Assembly: GCF_000455325.1 (NCBI RefSeq)
Contig: NZ_HG322952.1
Location: 609,800-673,799 of the forward strand
DNA length: 64,000 nt
Direction: 5' to 3'
Source of the DNA: Mycolicibacterium septicum DSM 44393
Lineage (GTDB): Bacteria; Actinomycetota; Actinomycetes; Mycobacteriales; Mycobacteriaceae
Part shown: piece after piece, positions 1-8,124 of the stretch
How the letters are laid out: every line of letters begins with the position of its first letter
Numbering within the stretch: the first letter of the stretch is position 1
Translations under genes and position numbers: made by a program
Notes under the pieces: model-generated
Seen by the model: the letters and a program-made list of their open reading frames with translations, nothing else
Database searches by the model: none
What the model was told of the DNA's origin: nothing

Positions 1-77
1 CGGTAGGCCGACCGCAGCCGCCCGCGAGTGAGTTCGCCGCGTGCCAGCGCTTCACTACCCAAGAAGATCGTGCCCAT
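1..77 (-). CDS. DUF559-type protein, N-terminal fragment cut by window edge
   Basis: Reading leftward from an ATG at 77, 25 codons stay open to the edge of the window. The peptide begins MGTIFLGSEALARGELTRG, which resembles the N-terminus of mycobacterial DUF559 proteins (a VFLGSEAlA..ltR.qLR pattern). These have a short AbiEi-like winged-helix start followed by a very-short-patch-repair-like endonuclease fold. Only the N-terminal segment is visible, so the nuclease domain cannot be checked. An AGGATC just upstream could act as the ribosome binding site. The gene runs in the same direction as the acyltransferase behind it. Family assignment is inference from a short motif. Confidence 0.5.
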   Translation of the reverse strand, partial: MGTIFLGSEALARGELTRGRLRSAY

Positions 78-156
78 GGCGAGATCCTGCGCGACCGCGC
101 CGACAAGTGACTGCAGACTCCATTGAGACTGCAGTCAGGGTTGCCAAGCGGCCGAC

Positions 157-2178
157 TCAGCGACCGGGAATGCCGTTCCGCGGAGAAGGCGGAGAAGAGA
201 GCGAATCCAGCAGCCACGGCGCCAGCCACTGCACCGCCTCGGACGTCGGGTGTACGCCGTCGCTGCGCATCTTCACCCCGTTGATCTTCGCGGTGTACTT
301 GCCGTCCGGATTGAGCTTGGCGTTGAAATCCAGCACCGACACATTCGGCCGCTGCCCGGTCACCGTTCGCAGCATGGTGTTCCAGGCCTGCACCCGTCCC
401 GGCTGATCCTCCGGATACAACGTCCCGTCCGACCGCTCACCGCGCCGGTTGTACGGCGCCGTGGTCACCACCACGCGCGCCCCGGTCGAGCTGAGAATGT
501 CCAGCGCACGCTGCAACTCGCTCTTGAGATAGGTGTCGTAGGCGTCGTTGCCGATGTGGGTCCACCGGCCCTGCCAGGTGCGGTCGACGACTTCCCAGCG
601 TCCGATCATCAGCAGCACGGTGTCCGGCCGGTCATGCGCGATGCGCTGCGCCCAGCGCTCCGGCCAGGAGTCGCACTCGGGCTTCTGATTCAGGGTGTCC
701 CCCGCCGATCGGTACGGGCCACCGCGGGCGACGCCGCAACCGATCGTCGTGTAGTCGCTGAAGTGGAATCCCGGGGTGGGAGGCAGATAACGCATCAATG
801 TCCAGGCCACCGAATCACCGAACACCGCGACCGTGCGGGTACCGGGAGGCAGCGCCGGCGGCGGCCCCACCGCGACGGCCCGCTCCGCGCCGACGTCCTG
901 TTCGGATACCGCGGCGGCCATCACGTCGGGGCCCGCGGGACGGGTCGGGACGCCGACCGGGACCACCGTCATCGTCACCACCGCGGCGGTGGCCACGGTG
1001 GCCGCGGACAGTCGCAACATCGGGACGTGCTGCGGACGCCAATGCCGGACCGGCTGCTCGATCGCCCACCACGACACCCACGACACCGCGATCGTCACCG
1101 CGCACCGCAATGCCAGCAGTGACCAGCCCTCCAAGCCGGTGCGCTCGCCGTTGAGGATCTGGAAGATCGGCCAGTGCCAGAGGTAGACGCCGTAGGAGAT
1201 GACGCCGAGGGTGACGAGCGGGTACCAGGCCAGCACCCGGGCGACGTAGCCGTCCTGATCCAGCGCGACCGGGGCGACGACCAGAACCGCGCCAAGTGCC
1301 ACCACGATCAGCAGGCCGTGGTGGAACTCGTCGGCGCTGCCGGTCGCCAGGTGTGCGGCCGCCGCCAGCACCGCGACTCCGATCACCGGCAGGATCCAGG
1401 CGATCCAGCGTCGCCACCGGGCCCGGATCAACGTGCCCGACATCGTCAGCGACGACCAGTCGCGCACCAACAGCGCCGCGGCCGCCGCACCCACCAACAG
1501 GGCCTGGGCCCGGGTGTCGGTGCCGAAGTACACGCGGTTGAGGTCGGCGGCATCGCCGGACAGCCAGATCGACGCCACGGCCGAACCGACCACTCCGAGC
1601 ACCGCGAGCCCGAATACCACCGCGCGCACAGCGCCGGTCGAGCGGCGGCGCACCAGCAGCGCGGCGGCCAGCACCAGCAGCGGCCAGATGACGTAGTACT
1701 GCTCCTCGACCGCCAGCGACCAGGTGTGCTGCAACGGTGACGGAGCACTGCCCTGACTGAAGTAGTCGGTGTCGGTGGCGACGAACATCCAGTTCGCCAT
1801 CCAGAAGAACGCCGCGACCGCATCTTCGCGAAGCGTGGTGACCGCATCCGAGGAGAACAAGGGCCGGGCGATCACCACGGCCAGAGTCATCAGCACCATG
1901 GCGGGCAACAGGCGTTTGGCGCGGCGGATCCAGAAGCCCTTGAGATCGATGCGCTCGGTGCGGCGGTACTCGTCGAGCAGCAGTGAGGTGATCAGGAATC
2001 CGCTGAGCACGAAGAAGACGTCGACGCCGATGAAACCCCCGGCCACACCGGGCACTCCGCCGTGGCCGGCCAGTACCAGGGCCACGGCGATGGCGCGGAT
2101 GCCGTCGAGTGCGGGGATGTCACGCCGGATGGAGGCACGCCGACGCCGGCTGGCAGCACGGACTGGCGCCGCAGTCAC
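157..2178 (-). CDS. Membrane acyltransferase with C-terminal SGNH domain (OafA/YrhL type)
   Basis: A 673-residue protein with two parts. Residues about 20-390 are an acyltransferase-3 domain with about ten membrane segments, starting with the typical ALDGIRAIAV stretch. It also has the SLAVEEQYY motif characteristic of the family. Residues about 440-660 form an SGNH hydrolase-like domain outside the membrane, with the GDS block (VFGDSVAW) and a closing DGVHPT motif that supplies the Asp and His. Family members transfer acetyl or other acyl groups to cell-envelope glycans or glycolipids. The substrate here is unknown. It stands alone, about 80 bp downstream of the aldehyde dehydrogenase on the same strand. 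Confidence 0.9.
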   Translation of the reverse strand: MTAAPVRAASRRRRASIRRDIPALDGIRAIAVALVLAGHGGVPGVAGGFIGVDVFFVLSGFLITSLLLDEYRRTERIDLKGFWIRRAKRLLPAMVLMTLAVVIARPLFSSDAVTTLREDAVAAFFWMANWMFVATDTDYFSQGSAPSPLQHTWSLAVEEQYYVIWPLLVLAAALLVRRRSTGAVRAVVFGLAVLGVVGSAVASIWLSGDAADLNRVYFGTDTRAQALLVGAAAAALLVRDWSSLTMSGTLIRARWRRWIAWILPVIGVAVLAAAAHLATGSADEFHHGLLIVVALGAVLVVAPVALDQDGYVARVLAWYPLVTLGVISYGVYLWHWPIFQILNGERTGLEGWSLLALRCAVTIAVSWVSWWAIEQPVRHWRPQHVPMLRLSAATVATAAVVTMTVVPVGVPTRPAGPDVMAAAVSEQDVGAERAVAVGPPPALPPGTRTVAVFGDSVAWTLMRYLPPTPGFHFSDYTTIGCGVARGGPYRSAGDTLNQKPECDSWPERWAQRIAHDRPDTVLLMIGRWEVVDRTWQGRWTHIGNDAYDTYLKSELQRALDILSSTGARVVVTTAPYNRRGERSDGTLYPEDQPGRVQAWNTMLRTVTGQRPNVSVLDFNAKLNPDGKYTAKINGVKMRSDGVHPTSEAVQWLAPWLLDSLSSPPSPRNGIPGR

Positions 2179-2255
2179 GTCATGCCCTCCCGTCTTGGCG
2201 TCCGAACCCCAGAGCTTAGGGGCGATCGGGCGCCGAGCCGGGAAGGCGCGACGGA

Positions 2256-2273
2256 GCGCTAACGGGTTAGCGC
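2256..2273. other. Perfect 18-bp palindrome at the end of the aldehyde dehydrogenase gene
   Basis: GCGCTAAC-GG-GTTAGCGC is self-complementary and includes the stop codon of the leftward aldehyde dehydrogenase gene. As RNA it could form an 8-bp stem, but the loop would be only two bases and no U-tract follows. It could be a weak terminator or a protein-binding site. Confidence 0.3.
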
Positions 2274-3707
2274 AATATATTTCGTGTCGAGGTACTCCTC
2301 GATGCCCTCGGTGCCGCCCTCACGGCCGAAGCCGGATTCCTTGATGCCGCCGAACGGCGCGGCCGCATCCGAGATGACTCCGCGATTGACGCCGACCATG
2401 CCGGATTCGATGCCCTCGGCCACTCGCAACGCGCGGTCCAGCGACTGTGTGTAAACGTAAGCAGCCAAGCCGTATTCGGTGCTGTTGGCGGCGGCCACAC
2501 CCTCTTCCTCGGTGTCGAACCCGGTGATCGGGGCGACCGGACCGAAGATCTCCTCCTTGAGGATGCGGGCATCGGCGGGCACGTCGGCCAGCACCGTGGC
2601 CGGGTAGAAGTTGCCCGGCCCGCCCGGCGCGACGCCGCCGACCGCGACGGTCGCACCGCGGGAGACCGCATCGGAGACGAGTTCGGTGACGGTGGAGACC
2701 TGCTTGGAGTTGATCAGTGGGCCCAACGTGGACGACGGGTCGATGCCCTTGCCGAGGGTGAACTCGCTCATCCTCTTGACGAGCTTCTCGGTGAACTCCT
2801 CGCGCACCGAGTTGGCCACGTGGAAACGGTTGGCCGCGGTGCAGGCTTCACCGCCGTTGCGCATCTTGGCCAGGATCGCGCCGTCGACCGCGGCGTCGAC
2901 ATCGGCGTCGTCGAACACGATGAACGGGGCGTTGCCGCCGAGCTCCATCGACGTGCGCAGCAGCTTGTCGGCGGACTGCTTGACCAGCGCCTTGCCCACG
3001 CCGGTCGAGCCGGTGAAGGTGAGTTTCCGAAGCCGGCCGTCGTCGATGAGCGCGGTGCTGACCGCACCCGGGTTGCTGGTCGGCAGCACCGAGAGCACAC
3101 CCTTGGGCAGGCCGGCCTCATCCATCAGCTTGGCCAGCAGCAGCATGGTCAGCGGGGTTTCCTGCGCGGGCTTGACGATCATGGTGCAGCCAGCGGCGAA
3201 CGCCGGCCCCATCTTGCGGGTCCCCATCGCCAGCGGGAAGTTCCACGGCGTGATGGCGTAGCACGGGCCGACGGCCTGCTTGGTGACGAGGATGCGGCCG
3301 GTGCCGGCCGGAGCCGGGGTGTAGCGGCCGGCGATGCGCACCGCCTCCTCGGAGAACCAGCGGAAGAACTCGGCGCCGTAGGCGACCTCGCCCTTGCTCT
3401 CGGCGAGCACCTTGCCCATCTCCAGGGTCATCAGAGCCGCGATGTCGTCGGCACGCTCGGTGATCTTCTCGAACACCGACCGGAGGATCTCGCCTCTCTT
3501 GCGCGGTGCCGTCGCAGCCCATTCGGCCTGGACCGCACACGCGGCGTCCAGTGCGGCGACGGCATCGGCGGCGGTCGCGTCGGCCACCGTGGCCAACACC
3601 TGATCGTCGCTGGGGTCGAGCACGTTGAACGTCGATGCGGCCTGGCGTTCCTCACCACCGATCCAAAGACCCGTGGGCACGGATGAAATCAAGTCTTCAA
3701 TGGCCAT
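2259..3707 (-). CDS. NAD(P)-dependent aldehyde dehydrogenase (succinate-semialdehyde dehydrogenase-like)
   Basis: A 482-residue aldehyde dehydrogenase, full length for the family. It oxidises an aldehyde to the acid with NAD(P)+. The nucleotide-binding FTGSTGVGK lies at about 231-239, the general-base Glu is E255 in MELGGNAPF, and the catalytic thiol is C289 in GGEACTAANR. The PWNFPLAM stretch at about 154-161 is the type seen in succinate-semialdehyde dehydrogenases (GabD). That places it tentatively in GABA or 4-carbon semialdehyde metabolism, but substrate cannot be read from these motifs. It is divergent from pgi with about 50 bp between start codons. Confidence 0.9.
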   Translation of the reverse strand: MAIEDLISSVPTGLWIGGEERQAASTFNVLDPSDDQVLATVADATAADAVAALDAACAVQAEWAATAPRKRGEILRSVFEKITERADDIAALMTLEMGKVLAESKGEVAYGAEFFRWFSEEAVRIAGRYTPAPAGTGRILVTKQAVGPCYAITPWNFPLAMGTRKMGPAFAAGCTMIVKPAQETPLTMLLLAKLMDEAGLPKGVLSVLPTSNPGAVSTALIDDGRLRKLTFTGSTGVGKALVKQSADKLLRTSMELGGNAPFIVFDDADVDAAVDGAILAKMRNGGEACTAANRFHVANSVREEFTEKLVKRMSEFTLGKGIDPSSTLGPLINSKQVSTVTELVSDAVSRGATVAVGGVAPGGPGNFYPATVLADVPADARILKEEIFGPVAPITGFDTEEEGVAAANSTEYGLAAYVYTQSLDRALRVAEGIESGMVGVNRGVISDAAAPFGGIKESGFGREGGTEGIEEYLDTKYIALTR

Positions 3708-3757
3708 ACATCCATCATGTACACCTTCGCTCCCAACCCCGCATTAAGGTCGACAGA

Positions 3758-5407
3758 ATGAGTGCTGACATCACCGCATCCCCCGCATGGCAGGCATTGT
3801 CGAAGCACTACGACGAGATCGGCGACGTCCATCTGACGGAGCTCTTCGCGGAGGACCCGAATCGCGGCACCGAGCTGGTACTGACCGTCGGTGACCTCTA
3901 CATCGACTACAGCAAGCACCGGGTCACCCGCCGCACCCTGGAGCTGCTGGCGGATCTGGCCCGCGCCGCCGGGTTGGAGGCGCGCCGCGACGCGATGTTC
4001 GCCGGTGAGCACATCAACACCTCCGAGGACCGCGCGGTGCTGCACACGGCGCTGCGGTTGCCTGCCGACGCGACGCTGACCGTCGACGGCCAGAACGTGG
4101 TGGCCGACGTCCACGAGGTGCTCGATCGCATGGGCGGGTTCACCGACCGGCTGCGCAGCGGCGAGTGGGCCGGCGCCACCGGCGAGCGGATCAAGACCGT
4201 CGTCAACATCGGTATCGGCGGTTCGGACCTGGGTCCGGTGATGGTGTACGACGCGTTGCGCCACTACGCCGACGCCGGCATCAGCGCCCGCTTCGTATCC
4301 AACGTCGACCCGGCCGACCTGGTGGCGACGCTGGCCGATCTGGACCCGGCCACAACACTTTTCATCGTCGCGTCCAAGACGTTCTCCACTCTTGAGACGC
4401 TGACCAACGCGACGGCGGCGCGTCGCTGGCTGGTGGACGCGCTCGGCGAGGATGCGGTGGCCAAGCATTTCGTGGCGGTGTCCACCAACGCCAAGCTGGT
4501 GCAGGAGTTCGGCATCGACACCGACAACATGTTCGGGTTCTGGGATTGGGTGGGTGGCCGGTACTCGGTGGACTCGGCGATCGGGCTGTCGGTGATGGCC
4601 GTGATCGGCCGCGAGCGGTTCGCCGAATTCCTGTCCGGTTTCCACCTTGTCGACGAGCACTTCCGCACCGCGCCGCTCGCCGAGAACGCTCCGGCACTGC
4701 TCGGCCTGATCGGTCTCTGGTACTCGAATTTCTTTGGCGCGCAGTCGCGTGCGGTGCTGCCCTACTCGAACGACCTGTCCCGGTTCGCGGCCTACCTGCA
4801 GCAGCTGACGATGGAGTCCAACGGCAAGTCGGTGCAAGCGGACGGCACCGCCGTCACAACCGACACCGGCGAGATCTTCTGGGGCGAACCGGGGACCAAC
4901 GGCCAGCACGCGTTCTATCAGCTGCTGCACCAGGGCACCCGGCTGGTGCCTGCCGACTTCATCGGCTTCTCCCAGCCCACCGACGATCTGCCCACCGCCG
5001 ACGGCACCGGCAGCATGCACGACCTGCTGATGAGCAACTTCTTCGCCCAGACCCAGGTGCTGGCGTTCGGAAAGACCGCTGAAGCCATTGCGGCGGAAGG
5101 CACTCCGGCCGCAGTGGTGCCACACAAGGTCATGCCCGGAAACCGACCGACGACGTCAATCCTGGCAACCAGGTTGACGCCGTCGGTCGTGGGCCAGCTC
5201 ATCGCCCTCTACGAACACCAGGTGTTCACCGAAGGAGTGGTGTGGGGGATCGACTCCTTCGATCAGTGGGGCGTTGAACTGGGCAAGACCCAGGCAAAGG
5301 CACTGCTGCCGGTGATCACCGAATCGGAATCACCGGGCAAGCAGTCGGATTCGTCGACCGATGCGCTGGTGCGGCGTTACCGCGTCGAGCGCGGGCGCTC
5401 AGCCTAG
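3758..5407 (+). CDS. pgi: Glucose-6-phosphate isomerase
   Basis: Interconverts glucose 6-phosphate and fructose 6-phosphate in glycolysis and gluconeogenesis. From the ATG at 3758 (MSADITASPAW) the protein has 549 residues, close to the roughly 550 of mycobacterial Pgi. The open frame extends further upstream but overlaps the divergent aldehyde dehydrogenase and shows no homology there. Family signatures are GIGGSDLGPVM, the sugar-phosphate loop SKTFSTLET, and the C-terminal GVVWGIDSFDQWGVELGK. In M. tuberculosis the same order is recalled, with pgi next to an SDR and a Fpg-like gene. Confidence 0.97.
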   Translation: MSADITASPAWQALSKHYDEIGDVHLTELFAEDPNRGTELVLTVGDLYIDYSKHRVTRRTLELLADLARAAGLEARRDAMFAGEHINTSEDRAVLHTALRLPADATLTVDGQNVVADVHEVLDRMGGFTDRLRSGEWAGATGERIKTVVNIGIGGSDLGPVMVYDALRHYADAGISARFVSNVDPADLVATLADLDPATTLFIVASKTFSTLETLTNATAARRWLVDALGEDAVAKHFVAVSTNAKLVQEFGIDTDNMFGFWDWVGGRYSVDSAIGLSVMAVIGRERFAEFLSGFHLVDEHFRTAPLAENAPALLGLIGLWYSNFFGAQSRAVLPYSNDLSRFAAYLQQLTMESNGKSVQADGTAVTTDTGEIFWGEPGTNGQHAFYQLLHQGTRLVPADFIGFSQPTDDLPTADGTGSMHDLLMSNFFAQTQVLAFGKTAEAIAAEGTPAAVVPHKVMPGNRPTTSILATRLTPSVVGQLIALYEHQVFTEGVVWGIDSFDQWGVELGKTQAKALLPVITESESPGKQSDSSTDALVRRYRVERGRSA

Positions 5408-5425
5408 GACCGTTCGCTACCGGGC

Positions 5426-5755
5426 TCAGCCGGGCAGATCAATGGTTCGGCACGGCCCGCCCGGAACACAGGCGACGCCGCCACCGGGGCCGGCCTCGGC
5501 CCAAGGACCGCCCGGGACACCCGCAGACACGTGGCCGTCAGACCCGGCCTGCGCCCCGGGACCACCGGGAACCTCCGCGCCCGCACCCTGCGGGCCTGCC
5601 GACGGAGTGCACGGGGTGCCGTCCGGGTTGTAGCACCCCGGGGCCGGCGGGGCCGGCGGCGGCGGTCCGGGCTCAGCGAAAGCAACCGGGGCGAAGGCCA
5701 CGGCACCTGCCGCAGCGCCTGCGAACAACATCGAGGTAATCAACTTTGTGGACAT
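5426..5755 (-). CDS. Small exported Pro/Gly-rich protein
   Basis: A 109-residue protein with a clear N-terminal signal: MSTKLITSMLF, then a hydrophobic Ala/Gly stretch ending in AFAEP, where signal peptidase I would cut. The mature part is rich in proline and glycine and contains a CYNPDGTPC segment in which the two cysteines could form a disulfide. No enzyme motif is visible. It lies 18 bp from the end of pgi in convergent orientation. Function is unknown. The signal peptide and coding-type base composition support a real gene. Confidence 0.75.
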   Translation of the reverse strand: MSTKLITSMLFAGAAAGAVAFAPVAFAEPGPPPPAPPAPGCYNPDGTPCTPSAGPQGAGAEVPGGPGAQAGSDGHVSAGVPGGPWAEAGPGGGVACVPGGPCRTIDLPG

Positions 5756-5906
5756 GCGTCAGGGCTACCCACGTTCGTTTCGGGCTCAAACCTCATCTCG
5801 ACGGACAGTGGCCCGGATCATGCGGATGATTCAAACCCGTCGTCAGCGGGAACCCCGTGGTTCTGCTCCACCAAAAACGTGGCCCGACCGAACTGGAGTT
5901 CCAACG

Positions 5907-6389
5907 ATGTCAACAAACCGGCTGACCTTGACCACCTGCAACAGCGGTACCTGGCCATCCATCCGGAAATGGTCGATCACAGTCGGGATGGGCATGGCGC
6001 TCACCGCGGCGCCCCTGCTCGCAGGGTGTGGTTCCAGTGATGACACCGCCCCGTCGACGTCGCCGTCGGAGACATCGTCTGTCGTGACCACGACAGTGAC
6101 GACCACGGAGGTCACCACCAGTCCGGCTCCGGCCCCTGGCGGCGAAGGCTCGATGCCCGGCGGCCCGACCGGCGGCGGCGGCCCAGAAGGTGGTGGCGGC
6201 TCGATTCCGGGTGGTCCGACCGGCGGTGGCGGCCCCGGCGGTGGCGGCGGCTCGATTCCCGGTGGCCCGACCGGTAGCGGCGGTCCCGGCGGTGGCAGCG
6301 GCTCGATTCCCGGTGGCCCGAGCGGCGGTGGCGGCCCCGGCGGTGGCGGCGGCTGTGTTCCCGGCGTCGGCTGCGTGCACGTGCCCTGA
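5907..6389 (+). CDS. Putative lipoprotein with four Gly/Pro repeats
   Basis: The likely start is the ATG at 5907 (MSTNRLTLT), giving 160 residues. Longer readings from upstream lack a signal peptide. A hydrophobic segment ends in the lipobox LLAG-C, so the protein should be lipidated and outside the membrane. A Thr/Ser/Val-rich spacer follows, then four near-identical 17-residue units (GSIPGGPTGGGGPGGGG type) and a cysteine-containing tail GCVPGVGC. The whole mature region looks disordered. It is divergent from the small exported protein at 5426-5755. Function is unknown; a surface spacer or tether is conceivable. Confidence 0.75.
   Translation: MSTNRLTLTTCNSGTWPSIRKWSITVGMGMALTAAPLLAGCGSSDDTAPSTSPSETSSVVTTTVTTTEVTTSPAPAPGGEGSMPGGPTGGGGPEGGGGSIPGGPTGGGGPGGGGGSIPGGPTGSGGPGGGSGSIPGGPSGGGGPGGGGGCVPGVGCVHVP
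6147..6350 (+). repeat. Four tandem 51-bp repeats inside the lipoprotein gene
   Basis: Each unit encodes a 17-residue Gly/Pro block beginning GS(I/M)PGGP. Units 1-4 differ at only a few positions (Met/Ile, Thr/Ser, Glu/Gly, Gly/Ser). The array ends where the protein switches to GCVPG. Confidence 0.85.
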
Positions 6390-6404
6390 CGCCGGGCGAA
6401 CAGC

Positions 6405-7154
6405 TCAGGCGAAGCGCTTGGTGTACTTCGGCGGTAGCAGCCGCATCACCTGAGTCAGCGGGGCCCACGGCCAGCGCGGCACCACGGCCCGGCCCTTCTC
6501 CTTCTCGATGGCCTCGACCATCGCGCGGACACCGGTCTCGTTGTCGACCATCAGCATGGTGGTCGCCGACTTGGCCGTCATCTCCGACTCGATGTAGCCC
6601 GGCTCGATCACGGTCACCCGGATGGGGCCCTTGTCGTACTCGGCGCGCAACGACTCGCCCAGCGAGGTCATCCCGGCCTTGGAGGCGCAGTAGGCGGCCT
6701 TACCGCCGGGCACACCGGTGTTGCCCAGCACCGACGAGATCAGCACCAGGTGACCGCTGCCGGACTTCTTGAACATCTCCAGCGCCGTCTCGATCTGCAC
6801 CAGACCGGCGATCAGGTTGGTTTCGATGGTCGCCTTGTTGGCCCACGGCTTGCCCTCGCCGAGCGGCCAGCCCTTGCCGATGCCGGCGTTGACGATCACG
6901 CGATCGATGCCGCCGAGTTCCTCGGACAGCTCGCCGAATACCCGCGGCACGGCCTCGTGGTCGTTGACGTCCAGCGCAGCGACCGCGACCTTGACGTAGG
7001 GGTGCCGGTCGGCCAGCTCGGCCTTGAGCTCATCGAGCCGCTCGGTGCGGCGGGCACACAGCGCCAGGTCACGGCCCTTCGCCGCGAACTGCCGGGCCAT
7101 GCCCGCGCCCAGTCCGGAGCTGGCACCGGTGATGAGGATCTTCTGACGGGTCAT
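6405..7154 (-). CDS. Short-chain dehydrogenase/reductase
   Basis: A 249-residue classical SDR. The Rossmann motif is TGASSGLG at about 9-16, the catalytic pair sits in YCASKAG with the upstream Ser in LVLISSVLG, and NAG occurs in VIVNAGIG. It reduces or oxidises an unknown carbonyl/alcohol with NAD(P)(H). Its place between pgi and the Fpg/Nei gene matches what I recall for M. tuberculosis Rv0945. It is convergent with the Gly-rich lipoprotein gene, whose stop is 16 bp away. No substrate can be inferred. Confidence 0.9.
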   Translation of the reverse strand: MTRQKILITGASSGLGAGMARQFAAKGRDLALCARRTERLDELKAELADRHPYVKVAVAALDVNDHEAVPRVFGELSEELGGIDRVIVNAGIGKGWPLGEGKPWANKATIETNLIAGLVQIETALEMFKKSGSGHLVLISSVLGNTGVPGGKAAYCASKAGMTSLGESLRAEYDKGPIRVTVIEPGYIESEMTAKSATTMLMVDNETGVRAMVEAIEKEKGRAVVPRWPWAPLTQVMRLLPPKYTKRFA

Positions 7155-7199
7155 CGCTGCAGGATAACCGAGTTAGACAACTGTCAAAAATGCGGACCG

Positions 7200-8084
7200 C
7201 TACTTGAGCAACCGGGACATCCGCCGGTCGGCGAGCACCTTGCCGCCGGTCTGGCACGTCGGGCAGTACTGGAACGACTTGTCGGCGAAAGACACCTCCC
7301 GCACGGTGTCCCCGCACACCGGGCACGGCAGTCCGGTGCGGGCGTGCACGCGAAGACCTGACCGCTTCTCCCCCTTGAGCGTCGCGGCCTGCTGCCCCAC
7401 CGAGCGCGACACCGCATCGGTGAGCACCGAGACCATGGCGTCGTGCAGCGCACCGAGCTGCGCATCGGTCAGCTTCCCCGCGGTGGCGAACGGCGAGAGT
7501 TTGGCCACGTGCAGGATCTCGTCGCTGTAGGCATTGCCGATCCCGGCGATCACCTTCTGATCGGTGATCACCGTCTTGATCCGACCGCCCTGCCCGGCCA
7601 GCACACCCGCCAGCCCGGCCGAATCCAGCGACAGCGCATCGGGTCCCAGGGCCGCGATCTGCGGGACGTCGAGAGGATCGGCGACCACCCACACCGCCAA
7701 CCGCTTCTGGGTTCCGGCCTCGGTCAGGTCGAAACCGACCGCAGGACTGGATGTCGCCGCCGGGGCGGCTCCGTCCCCGAGATGCACGCGCAGCGCGATC
7801 GGCCCCTTGCCCGGCTTAAGCGGCGTCGTCGCCAACTTGTCCGACCAACGCAACCAACCCGCCCTCGACAGATGCGTGATCAGGTGCCACTGGCCGACTT
7901 CCAACCCGAGGTACTTGCCCCAGCGGTTCGCGCCGGTCACGGTCTGGCCGTGCAATGCCGTCGTCGGCGGATCGAACGTCTTGAGCACCGACAACGCGGC
8001 CACGTCGATCCGGGTGACCACCCGGCCGGTCGCATTCCGGCGCAGATGATCGGCCAGCGCCTCGACTTCGGGCAGTTCAGGCAT
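7200..8084 (-). CDS. Fpg/Nei-family DNA glycosylase
   Basis: A base-excision-repair enzyme that removes oxidised bases and nicks the abasic site. The 294-residue protein starts MPELPEVEAL, which supplies the catalytic Pro2 and Glu3 of the family. It contains the helix-two-turn-helix stretch VIAGIGNAYSDEIL and ends with a zinc finger of two CxxC pairs (CPVCG and CPTC). Several such paralogues exist in mycobacteria. From its neighbours this is the Rv0944-like one rather than mutM itself. It lies 45 bp upstream of the SDR on the same strand and may be co-transcribed with it. Confidence 0.92.
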   Translation of the reverse strand: MPELPEVEALADHLRRNATGRVVTRIDVAALSVLKTFDPPTTALHGQTVTGANRWGKYLGLEVGQWHLITHLSRAGWLRWSDKLATTPLKPGKGPIALRVHLGDGAAPAATSSPAVGFDLTEAGTQKRLAVWVVADPLDVPQIAALGPDALSLDSAGLAGVLAGQGGRIKTVITDQKVIAGIGNAYSDEILHVAKLSPFATAGKLTDAQLGALHDAMVSVLTDAVSRSVGQQAATLKGEKRSGLRVHARTGLPCPVCGDTVREVSFADKSFQYCPTCQTGGKVLADRRMSRLLK

Positions 8085-8124
8085 GGCTCCAGTGTGTCAG
8101 CGAAACGCCGAGCATGCTGTAGAC

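Noticed and set aside
3689..5125. Long minus-strand open frame antisense to pgi
   Set aside because: Low-complexity composition typical of frames opposite GC-rich genes; pgi is certain on the plus strand.
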